The position numbers were made by a program, and so were the translations under genes. The notes beneath the pieces were generated by a model. That model did not search any database and was not told where the DNA came from. It was given only the letters and a program-made list of their open reading frames with translations. From Nitrococcus sp. (lineage in GTDB: Bacteria > Pseudomonadota > Gammaproteobacteria > Nitrococcales > Nitrococcaceae), in NCBI GenBank assembly GCA_030452365.1, contig JAKDMK010000132.1, forward strand, positions 1 through 6,580: DNA of 6,580 nt, given 5' to 3'. Of the stretch, positions 1 to 5,556 are shown in pieces (within the stretch, counting starts at the first letter, position 1; every line of letters starts with the position of its first letter).

Positions 1-108
1 CGCGGCGCCTTGTCTTGCGAAAAAATGGCCTCCGGCGCGGCGTCGTGGGTGAATGGCAACAGGCCCTAGACTCCTCACCTTTACAGGCGGCTTTGTTGCT
101 GAACAAAC

Positions 109-114
109 GAGGAA
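109..114 (+). promoter_or_regulatory. Ribosome binding site that fixes the kup start
   Basis: GAGGAA lies 8 bases upstream of a GTG at 123. The reading frame is open further upstream to a TTG at 15, but no comparable Shine-Dalgarno sequence precedes that codon, and the extra 36 residues have no counterpart in Kup proteins. An ATG at 121 is followed directly by a stop in its own frame and cannot be the start. Confidence 0.75.
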
Positions 115-122
115 TCACACAT

Positions 123-2072
123 GTGAATGAGGAAGCGGATCGTTCACTTGCGCATGGCCAGAAACAAATACCGGCGAACCCTAATAACCATGCCGGCGAC
201 AACGGCCGCGAGCAGCAACCGTCGTCGCCGTTGTTGGCTCTGACCGCGCTTGGTGTCGTCTTCGGCGATATTGGTACCAGCCCGCTATATGCGTTTCGTG
301 AGGCGTTGCATGCCCACGGCGCCGCCGCGGTCACACCGCAGAGTATCTTCGGCGTACTGTCGCTGATCTTCTGGTCGTTGATACTCGTGATCTCCATCAA
401 GTACCTGTTGCTGGTCATGCGCGCAAACAACGATGGCGAGGGCGGCATCATCGCACTGGTGGCACTGCTCAATCCGTGGAAGACGGGGAAAACCAGTCTT
501 CGCTATATGTTGATGCTCCTGGGTCTGTTCGGCGCCGCGCTGCTCTTCGGTGACGGCATGATTACACCGGCTATCACGGTGCTGAGCGCGGTTGAAGGCC
601 TGTCAGTCGCAACCCGTGCATTCGAACCGTACATCATTCCCATCGCGATTGTGATCCTGCTTGGTCTGTTTGCGCTGCAAAAGCGCGGCTCCGGCGCTGT
701 CGGCCTTCTGTTTGGTCCGGTAATGCTGATCTGGTTTGTAACACTCGGGCTGCTCGGCCTTGCATCCATCGCCCAGAACCCAGCCGTGCTGGGTGCGGTC
801 AATCCGCTGCACGCCGTGGCGTTCTTTGCCGATAACGGTTTCGCCGCTTTTCTGGTGCTCGGCAGTGTCTTTCTTGTCGTCACCGGCGGCGAAGCGCTGT
901 ATGCCGACATGGGACACTTTGGCTTGCCTCCCATACGTCTTGCCTGGTTCGTGCTGGTTTTGCCGGCGCTCGTGCTGAATTACTTTGGTCAGGGTGCACT
1001 GCTGCTGGCACAGCCGGATATCGAACAACCGTTCTATCAACTGGCGCCGCACTGGGCGCTCTATTACTTGGTAGGGTTGGCTACGCTGGCTGCGGTAATC
1101 GCCTCTCAGGCCGTGATTTCGGGTGTCTTCTCACTGACACGCCAAGCAATACACCTGGGTCAGTTACCGCGTTTCAACATCATTCAGACCGCGCACGAAT
1201 CCTACGGCCAGATTTATATCCCAGCAATCAACTGGGCGTTGATGCTAGCCACGATCAGTCTGGTCGTTGGATTCCAGAGCTCTGGTGATCTGGCCGCCGC
1301 CTATGGCGTTGCCGTTGCAACCGACATGGTCATTACCACCATTCTCGCTATCTTTGTCGCCCGGCGCTGGAGGTGGTTCCCGCTCGTTGCGATGTCCGCA
1401 GGCGCCGTACTGTTGGCCGTTGATCTCGCATTCTTCGGTGCGAACCTCTTCAAGATTCCGGATGGCGGCTGGATCCCGCTGGTTATTGCCGGCATCGCCT
1501 TCTTTATCATGGCTACATGGCGTCGCGGTCGCGAGCTGATGCGCGCCCACCTGAGTCAGGATCTCGAGCCACTGGAGGAGTTCATAGAGGGGCTGAACGA
1601 AAACAGCTACCCGCGGGTGACGGGGACCGCGGTATTCATGACGGCAAGCGGACCCAAGACGCCGCCGATATTGCGGCATCATCTGCGCCACAATCGCGTC
1701 CTGCACGAGCGGGTCGTACTGTTGACTGTCCATACCCGCGATATTCCGCGCGTACCGGCTGCCGAACGCCTAAGCTGTGAATACCTGGGACACGGCTTTT
1801 ACAAGTTGGATTCATATTACGGTTTTATGCAGGCTACCCATGTGCCGGTTGCCCTGAGGCTGGCCGCCGAGCACGACCTTAAAGTCGATCTGGACGAAAC
1901 CACCTACTACATGGGCAATGAAACCCTGATTCCCTCCCCCGATATCCCCGGCATGGCCCTATGGCGTGAGAAGCTGTTTGCGTATATGTCGCGCAATGCG
2001 GCTCGTGCCACGGCTTATTATCATATCCCGGCAGAGGATGTAGTCGAACTCGGAATACAGGTCGAACTTTAA
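123..2072 (+). CDS. kup: Kup/HAK/KUP-family potassium:proton symporter
   Basis: This is a low-affinity potassium uptake protein of the inner membrane, in a family that imports potassium together with protons. The product has 649 residues, slightly longer than E. coli Kup (about 622) because of a polar N-terminal tail of roughly 35 residues. Family motifs are in order: GDIGTSPLY at 48-56 (D49), MRANNDGEGG at 99-108, GDGMITPAI at 143-151 (D144, where E. coli has E116), GEALYADMGHFG around E257, LNYFGQGALLL, ASQAVISGVFSLTRQA, and VDLAFFGAN around D434. D49, E257 and D434 match the acidic residues D23, E229 and D408 of E. coli Kup. About twelve hydrophobic segments run to about residue 475, followed by the usual soluble C-terminal domain with the HNRVLHERVVLLT motif, ending in ELGIQVEL. 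The GTG start is chosen from the ribosome binding site at 109-114. The gene stands alone and faces the lipoprotein operon tail to tail. No frameshift is seen. Identification is from recalled family sequences. Confidence 0.96.
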   Translation: MNEEADRSLAHGQKQIPANPNNHAGDNGREQQPSSPLLALTALGVVFGDIGTSPLYAFREALHAHGAAAVTPQSIFGVLSLIFWSLILVISIKYLLLVMRANNDGEGGIIALVALLNPWKTGKTSLRYMLMLLGLFGAALLFGDGMITPAITVLSAVEGLSVATRAFEPYIIPIAIVILLGLFALQKRGSGAVGLLFGPVMLIWFVTLGLLGLASIAQNPAVLGAVNPLHAVAFFADNGFAAFLVLGSVFLVVTGGEALYADMGHFGLPPIRLAWFVLVLPALVLNYFGQGALLLAQPDIEQPFYQLAPHWALYYLVGLATLAAVIASQAVISGVFSLTRQAIHLGQLPRFNIIQTAHESYGQIYIPAINWALMLATISLVVGFQSSGDLAAAYGVAVATDMVITTILAIFVARRWRWFPLVAMSAGAVLLAVDLAFFGANLFKIPDGGWIPLVIAGIAFFIMATWRRGRELMRAHLSQDLEPLEEFIEGLNENSYPRVTGTAVFMTASGPKTPPILRHHLRHNRVLHERVVLLTVHTRDIPRVPAAERLSCEYLGHGFYKLDSYYGFMQATHVPVALRLAAEHDLKVDLDETTYYMGNETLIPSPDIPGMALWREKLFAYMSRNAARATAYYHIPAEDVVELGIQVEL

Positions 2073-2139
2073 CCGCCAAATAAAGCAACCGGGTATCTAC
2101 TCACGCCGCTTCCGAGCAGGATGCCTTTTCCATACCGTC

Positions 2140-2215
2140 ATTCTGCGCGGAGCGTTCAGGTGGAGTCGCAGAATCCAGTCGGTGGATCCCGCGACGCCGC
2201 TTCGCGGCGCGGGAT
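2140..2215. repeat. Two-stem palindromic intergenic element
   Basis: Two inverted repeats sit side by side between the convergent kup and OmpA-like genes. The first has perfect 8-base arms, ATTCTGCG (2140-2147) and CGCAGAAT (2167-2174), with a 19-base loop. The second has 12 paired bases: ATCCCGC (2186-2192) with GCGGGAT (2209-2215), and GCCGC (2196-2200) with GCGGC (2204-2208), a TTC loop and a GAC bulge on the left arm. The flanking words GTCATTC and GAATCCAGTC resemble the dispersed GTCATTCCCGCG-type repeats common in proteobacteria. The strong second hairpin could also stop or protect transcripts from both sides, but it has no T-run, so it is not called a classical terminator. Stems are seen directly; the repeat-family assignment is inference. 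Confidence 0.6.
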
Positions 2216-2259
2216 ACCTCGTCCACACGCCGCTATGAGAGAGATGTTTTACCGCGATC

Positions 2260-3066
2260 CTACCGCACGTTGCCTTGCAACTCGCCGATAACCTCCGGGA
2301 CACCCGCGCCCAGGATCACGAACTCCACGCGGCGATTGCGCGCGCGTCCGGCCTCGGTGCTGTTGGGCGCCACCGGATTCGCCTCGCCGTAGCCGGCCAC
2401 CGTCATGCGCCCGGAGGCGATGCCGCGGGCCTTCATCGCATCGGCCACGGATTGGGCACGGCGCTCGGAGAGTTGCTGATTGTAGGCCATCGGGCCGACG
2501 CTATCGGTGTAGCCTTCGATCCGCACCTGGTCGTTCGCGTGCTCGCGCAGGAAGCTCGCTAACTTGTCGAGCGGGGCGTCGGCGGCGGCGCTGAGCTCGG
2601 CGCTGTCGAAGGCGAACAGCACGTCGCCGATAGTAAGGACGATGCCCTCCGCGGTCTGCTTTGGCTCGAGCTTGCTTAGCTGCTCCTTGAGCTCCTCGAT
2701 CTGGTGGCTACGGGCTTGAAGCTGCAACACATTCAGTTGTTCCATGATCAGCTCGGCTTGCGCAGCGCCGGCCTGCTCCGCCGCCAGGGCCTGGGCAATC
2801 TGGGCATGGCGCATCGCCATATACGCCAGGTGCTCGGCGCGCGCCCGATCCTCTTCCTGTGTCCAGGCAGTCTGCGCCGCCCGCAGAGCATCCTGTGACC
2901 GTAGCAACGGCACCGTGGCGTAGCCATGGACCTCTTTGTCGGCCGCCGCCGCGGCGACTGCCTGGCGCGCCCGCTCCAGCGCGGGGAGCTCTTGCTGCAT
3001 GGGAGTCGCGCTGCAGGCCGTGAGCAAAGCCGCTACGAGCAGGCAGGTTAGGGCGCGCCTGTTCAT
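2260..3066 (-). CDS. OmpA-family lipoprotein with DUF4398-like N-terminal region
   Basis: The product has 268 residues and probably sits in the outer membrane, anchored by lipid and bound to peptidoglycan. It begins with a lipoprotein signal peptide: charged MNRR, a hydrophobic stretch, then LTAC with C18 as the predicted lipidated residue. Residues 25-135 are Ala/Gln/Glu-rich and strongly helical, of the DUF4398 kind. Residues 142-252 form an OmpA C-terminal domain: IGDVLFAFDSAEL at 146-158, GYTDSVG at 185-191, NQQLSERRAQ at 196-205, AGYGEANPVA, and RNRRVEFVI. D188 and R203 align with D271 and R286 of E. coli OmpA, which bind the diaminopimelate of peptidoglycan. There is no beta-barrel, so this is a Pal-like or YiaD-like tether rather than a porin. 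The ATG overlaps the TAA of the upstream lipoprotein gene by one base (TAATG), which suggests translational coupling. A purine-rich GAGGGGGCGG precedes the start. The exact role is unknown. Confidence 0.9.
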   Translation of the reverse strand: MNRRALTCLLVAALLTACSATPMQQELPALERARQAVAAAAADKEVHGYATVPLLRSQDALRAAQTAWTQEEDRARAEHLAYMAMRHAQIAQALAAEQAGAAQAELIMEQLNVLQLQARSHQIEELKEQLSKLEPKQTAEGIVLTIGDVLFAFDSAELSAAADAPLDKLASFLREHANDQVRIEGYTDSVGPMAYNQQLSERRAQSVADAMKARGIASGRMTVAGYGEANPVAPNSTEAGRARNRRVEFVILGAGVPEVIGELQGNVR

Positions 3067-3461
3067 TATTCCGCCCCCTCTAGTTGAAGGTTTTCGCGCA
3101 GCGTCTCCAGAGTCTCCCCCAGCTCAATCTTTCGCGCCTGCGCCTGGTATGCCGCAGCCTGCGCCTGTGCCAAGCGGGCGTCCAGAGTCGCCTCTTCGGC
3201 GAGACGGCGCGCTCTAGCGTAATCCTCCTCGGTGGCATCAGGATTACCGATGATGCTGCGGGCCTGGTTTAGCTTCTTTTCGGCCTCATATAGCGGCACC
3301 GACTGAGCCTTTTGGGTGACCTCTCGGTTGGCGAGCGTGATCGCCTGCTGCGCCGTGGCGAGCGCATTGTTCGGCTTCTCGGGTGGATTAGAAGTACAGG
3401 CCACAAGCAAGACGGCCGATGCCGGCAGCAGCGAAACGCTTATGCGGATCCTTGAGTGCAT
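3066..3461 (-). CDS. Small DUF4398-like lipoprotein
   Basis: The product has 131 residues. The N-terminus is a lipoprotein signal peptide with basic residues (MHSRIR), a hydrophobic core and LVAC, making C22 the predicted lipidated cysteine. The mature part is almost all helix, rich in Ala, Gln and Glu, with a DUF4398-like pattern: NALATAQQAITLANR at 32-46, VPLYEAEKKLNQAR, then an EEDYARARRLAEEATLDARLAQAQA stretch written here only in outline. The start is supported by GAGGA at 3469-3473 (minus-strand sense), 7 bases upstream of the ATG. It is the first gene of a two-gene operon and its stop overlaps the start of the OmpA-like gene. The mature region resembles the N-terminal half of that next protein, so the two may have arisen by duplication and may pair through their helices. 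A periplasmic or outer-membrane location is inferred; the function is unknown. Confidence 0.85.
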   Translation of the reverse strand: MHSRIRISVSLLPASAVLLVACTSNPPEKPNNALATAQQAITLANREVTQKAQSVPLYEAEKKLNQARSIIGNPDATEEDYARARRLAEEATLDARLAQAQAAAYQAQARKIELGETLETLRENLQLEGAE

Positions 3462-3860
3462 TCCTTGTTCCTCTTGTTAGGCCCATTGATGCTTCATGCG
3501 GGGTGTTGAGCAAGAGAGTTGGAACCCGTAGTCGATACCCTGGGTCCGGCGCACGCCTCGGCGGACGACATTAGCAGAAAATCATCCCATTGCCCGCCGA
3601 TTGCCTCGTCGGTTGCATTGAATCGGCCTTGCCAGGAGGGTGCTGGAAACTCGGCCGTCGGTACCTCACCGCGATTGCCTAACAGCGGCCGGCACCTTCG
3701 CAGATTTCGCGGCATGCAGCGGTGCCGTGGAAATCCAACCGCCGCTGAAGGCGAGCAGAAACGAGCAGGACTCGGAAAGGTCGCCAGAACGCCAGAGAGG
3801 TTATTGGAAGAAAACGGGACACCGCGGGTCGAACAATCCGTCATGAAATTTGCTGGGTAT
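3462..3860. other. About 400 bases with no supportable gene
   Basis: This stretch separates the minus-strand lipoprotein operon from the plus-strand toxin-antitoxin remnant, so it should hold the operon promoter. No convincing -35/-10 pair is seen on the minus strand; TTGCTC, 17 bases, ATCAAT is the closest and is weak. Open frames cross the region on both strands, but their translations are rich in Arg, Pro and Ser, have no recognisable domain and no good ribosome binding site. No tRNA, CRISPR array or insertion sequence end is visible. Confidence 0.6.
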
Positions 3861-3869
3861 TGGTATGAT
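3861..3869 (+). promoter_or_regulatory. Candidate extended -10 promoter of the antitoxin gene
   Basis: TGGTATGAT fits the extended -10 pattern (TG, one base, then a TATAAT-like hexamer with 5 of 6 matches) about 30 bases upstream of the antitoxin ATG at 3900. No good -35 hexamer is present at 16-18 bases, as is common for extended -10 promoters. The downstream GATATC palindrome (3868-3873) could form part of an operator for the ribbon-helix-helix protein, since such antitoxins usually repress their own promoter. This is inference from motif and position. Confidence 0.4.
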
Positions 3870-3899
3870 ATCGGATCCTCTGAAAGACGACATCATGTC

Positions 3900-4172
3900 A
3901 TGCCCCGAACGATCGTTAACCTCGACGAAGCGGATCGACGTTGGCTGGATCGCGAATCCAAGGCCACACACTTGCCAATGACCGAATTGGTGCGCCGCGC
4001 CGTTAAGCTCTACCGCACCCAACAAGAAAGCCGCAAATGTCCGAATCTCCATCGAAGTCTTGGCGTAACCTCGGGTATCCGGCGTCACGGCGACGGTTTG
4101 GCCTATCAGGATCGTCTCCGGGATGAATGGGGCTGGCGGTCAAATTCTTGCTGGACTCGGTCATCCGCATAG
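3900..4172 (+). CDS. Ribbon-helix-helix (CopG/VapB-like) antitoxin
   Basis: The 90-residue product has a typical small ribbon-helix-helix N-terminus. A short strand (RTIVNL, residues 3-8) should enter the DNA groove as a dimer; a first helix follows (DEADRRWLDRESKA, 9-22), a turn (HLPM) and a second helix (TELVRRAVKLYR, 28-39). The C-terminal half carries GIRRHGDGLAYQDRLRDEW (59-77), the kind of tail that wraps and blocks a cognate toxin. The frame is open well upstream to 3519, but the family-typical MPRTIVNLDE start at 3900 and the lack of recognisable sequence before it favour this ATG. Its ribosome binding site is weak (AAAGACGA region). The last 46 bases overlap the start of the PIN toxin remnant in another frame, giving an odd Trp/Ser-rich tail (WGWRSNSCWTRSSA) that may come from a small deletion. 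The antitoxin could still be functional and self-repressing although its toxin is broken. Confidence 0.75.
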   Translation: MPRTIVNLDEADRRWLDRESKATHLPMTELVRRAVKLYRTQQESRKCPNLHRSLGVTSGIRRHGDGLAYQDRLRDEWGWRSNSCWTRSSA

Positions 4173-4330
4173 ACCACTTCAATGGTATCCGGATAGCGAC
4201 GCAATTCATCGGCGACCATGCTTCGGAATCCGCACTATCGGTCATTACGCGCGCAGAGGTGTTGGCGGGCTTTGACGCCGATGCCACAGGTTTGAGTTTA
4301 AACTTGGGCACAGTTCGCATCGTTCTATGA
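4127..4330 (+). pseudogene. Truncated PIN-domain (VapC-like) toxin
   Basis: The reading frame gives 67 residues; PIN toxins usually have about 125-140. The front half is clearly of this family: KFLLDSVIRIDHFNG at 6-20, with the first catalytic aspartate at D10, then ALSVITRAEVLAGFDADA at 36-53, with the second conserved acid at E44. After residue 53 the sequence (TGLSLNLGTVRIVL, stop) no longer resembles a PIN domain, and the later aspartates that complete the metal site, normally in the second half, are missing. I read the other frames downstream to about 4400 and saw no displaced C-terminal half, so this looks like a deletion rather than a simple frameshift. The start is uncertain: ATG 4127 lies inside the antitoxin gene. 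The intact version would have been an RNA-cutting toxin neutralised by the upstream antitoxin. It is very unlikely to be active now. Confidence 0.75.
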
Positions 4331-4346
4331 AAAGAGATTCGTCTTG

Positions 4347-4375
4347 TCGAAACGGGCGCACATACTTCCTATACT
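4347..4375 (+). promoter_or_regulatory. Candidate sigma-70 promoter of the cysteine-rich protein gene
   Basis: TCGAAA (4347-4352; 4 of 6 to TTGACA) and TATACT (4370-4375; 5 of 6 to TATAAT) are separated by 17 bases. The gene start lies about 76 bases past the -10, leaving a leader of about 70 bases. The pair begins just after the stop of the toxin remnant, so the downstream gene probably has its own promoter. Confidence 0.4.
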
Positions 4376-4451
4376 CTAGTTTCATCAGGACATCTGGCTA
4401 CCGGTGGCGGGCGGGGCGTTAACAACCATACGAATACTGAGGAGCATCGCC

Positions 4452-5321
4452 ATGAACAAAGTGGTCGACAGGCCTATCTCAGACGCGCCGTCGACGATGC
4501 CGAACCACGCGCCGCCCAGAAGATGGCACGCTGGCGGCCGTGTGATCATGCCACTGCTTACCGCGTCCTGCCTGCCGCTCGCTATCCTGATGACGATGTC
4601 CTGTTCCAGCCAATCGGTGAAAACCGATTCGCAAGCGATTGGGCAGAGCGAGTCGGATGCGCACACAGAGATCGTGCCGCGGTCGGTTGTTCCCGAATTG
4701 GCCGCCTCGGTGCCATCCTTCAAGATATGCCATGATCAAACTTACGCACTCTGCGCCGTCTCGAGTTGCCTCGTTTACAATCAGGTGGCCTATTGCAAGT
4801 GCGACGTCGAGCATGGCGACAGCATCAGCCTGCCGTTCGAATTCAGCGGTCAGAACGTCTGCGACGTTAATGCCGAGGGGCCCGCGAACGGTTACATGGT
4901 CAGCACGTTCAGTCTTCCGGAGTCGGTCGTGAAGGGCGGCGACATGGCTCTTTACACCTGTCCTGGCGGAGCGGCGGACGGGTCATACGCGCAATGCGAC
5001 GGCGGCCTGTGCTTTACGAGCACGGAAGCAAGCCCTTCCTTTCCCGGGTTCGACGAGCCGCTCGGACAGGACCAGATCATCTGCTCCTGCCCCATCACGA
5101 CCGCGAATCCCGATGGGCCGACCTTCGGTTACCAGATTGCCGGCCCGTTCCCCTGCGAGACCAGCTTCTTCGACAACTGCAAGAGCAGCACGACCAACAA
5201 GAGAACGGGAACGACCATACCCGTCGGCGCCCCGACGGGAATCCCTCGGGTCCTGACCCGCCTACTGAATGACGCGCCGGTTCCGCAGCTCAATGTGTGC
5301 ACCTCACCCGCCGGTCGATGA
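4452..5321 (+). CDS. Exported cysteine-rich protein with a duplicated Cys module, function unknown
   Basis: I do not recognise this 289-residue protein. The ATG at 4452 has a strong GAGGAG (4439-4444) 7 bases upstream. A long basic N-region (about 30 residues, with PPRRWHAGGR) precedes a hydrophobic segment, VIMPLLTASCLPLAILMTMS (31-50), ending at C51; MTMSC fits a permissive lipobox, so it is either a lipoprotein or an ordinary secreted protein. An internal ATG at 4497 would give a more normal signal length. A Ser/Gln-rich linker leads to two related modules. Module 1 has C93, C101, C106, C115, C117 and C137, then EGPANGY (142-148). Module 2 has C170, C182, C187, C211 and C213, then DGPTFGY (221-227), C235 and C243. 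Both share YAxC-x4-C, a CxC pair and an acidic-GPxxGY element. Cysteine spacing suggests disulfides formed outside the cytoplasm. Residues 245-289 look disordered, with one more cysteine (C283). The gene appears monocistronic. Confidence 0.8.
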   Translation: MNKVVDRPISDAPSTMPNHAPPRRWHAGGRVIMPLLTASCLPLAILMTMSCSSQSVKTDSQAIGQSESDAHTEIVPRSVVPELAASVPSFKICHDQTYALCAVSSCLVYNQVAYCKCDVEHGDSISLPFEFSGQNVCDVNAEGPANGYMVSTFSLPESVVKGGDMALYTCPGGAADGSYAQCDGGLCFTSTEASPSFPGFDEPLGQDQIICSCPITTANPDGPTFGYQIAGPFPCETSFFDNCKSSTTNKRTGTTIPVGAPTGIPRVLTRLLNDAPVPQLNVCTSPAGR

Positions 5322-5379
5322 ACGGTCGCTGGCCACGTTTTGCTGAGCCTTAGGCATCACGGCAGGGAGAAATAAAAGG

Positions 5380-5413
5380 GGACGGCAGCAGCCTTGCCAG
5401 GGCGCTACCGTCC
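5380..5413. repeat. Imperfect hairpin after the cysteine-rich protein gene
   Basis: GGACGGCAGC (5380-5389) pairs with GCTACCGTCC (5404-5413) over 10 positions with one C-A mismatch; the 14-base loop can form a further short stem (GCC 5391-5393 with GGC 5401-5403). The left arm is preceded by AAATAAAAGG and the right arm is followed by ACTATTTTC, giving A-rich and T-rich shoulders. It lies 58 bases past the stop of the upstream gene, so it could be a weak terminator. The GGGGACGG / CCGTCC look also recalls REP-like palindromes tied to small Y1 transposases. Pairing is seen directly; both roles are inference. Confidence 0.5.
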
Positions 5414-5424
5414 ACTATTTTCTG

Positions 5425-5449
5425 TTTATCCCGCGACATTTATCCCGCG
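5425..5449. repeat. Perfect 11-base direct repeat upstream of the TerC gene
   Basis: TTTATCCCGCG occurs twice, at 5425-5435 and 5439-5449, separated by ACA (period 14). The copies lie about 110-130 bases before the TerC-family start. The repeat could be a pair of regulator-binding sites or the residue of a dispersed intergenic element: its core ATCCCGCG also appears in the arms of the palindrome at 2186-2215. Confidence 0.6.
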
Positions 5450-5556
5450 CCCGGCACGGTCGGCTGCCAGAAGCGGGGTTAACGACTTTGGCCGCCTTTC
5501 ATCCTCCGGCCATGCCGGTTATCCTTGCTTGCTTGCGCGATGGGGATGGATGCACG

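Noticed and set aside
15..122. Longer Kup start at TTG 15
   Set aside because: No ribosome binding site is visible before it, the added residues are unlike Kup, and GTG 123 has a well-placed GAGGAA.
1245..1733. Minus-strand open frame opposite kup
   Set aside because: It lies entirely within a well-supported gene on the other strand and shows no domain of its own.
3480..3515. Minus-strand promoter TTGCTC, 17 bases, ATCAAT for the lipoprotein operon
   Set aside because: The -10 matches only about half of the consensus and lies very close to the start, too weak to annotate.
3494..3844. Minus-strand 116-residue open frame in the gap
   Set aside because: Composition looks like chance translation of GC-rich DNA, with no domain, no signal peptide and no good start context.
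3519..3899. Upstream extension of the antitoxin reading frame (127 residues)
   Set aside because: Arg/Pro/Ser-rich, no recognisable domain, no ribosome binding site, and the family start MPRTIVNLDE is at 3900.
4344..4375. Promoter pair TTGTCG and TATACT
   Set aside because: The 20-base spacing is too long; TCGAAA three bases downstream gives a 17-base spacing and was preferred.
5371..5556. Possible yybP-ykoY (manganese) riboswitch ahead of the TerC-family gene
   Set aside because: This riboswitch often precedes TerC/Alx genes and AAAGGGGACGG loosely recalls its GGGGAGUAGC start, but I could not find the rest of the conserved core. A covariance-model search would settle it.
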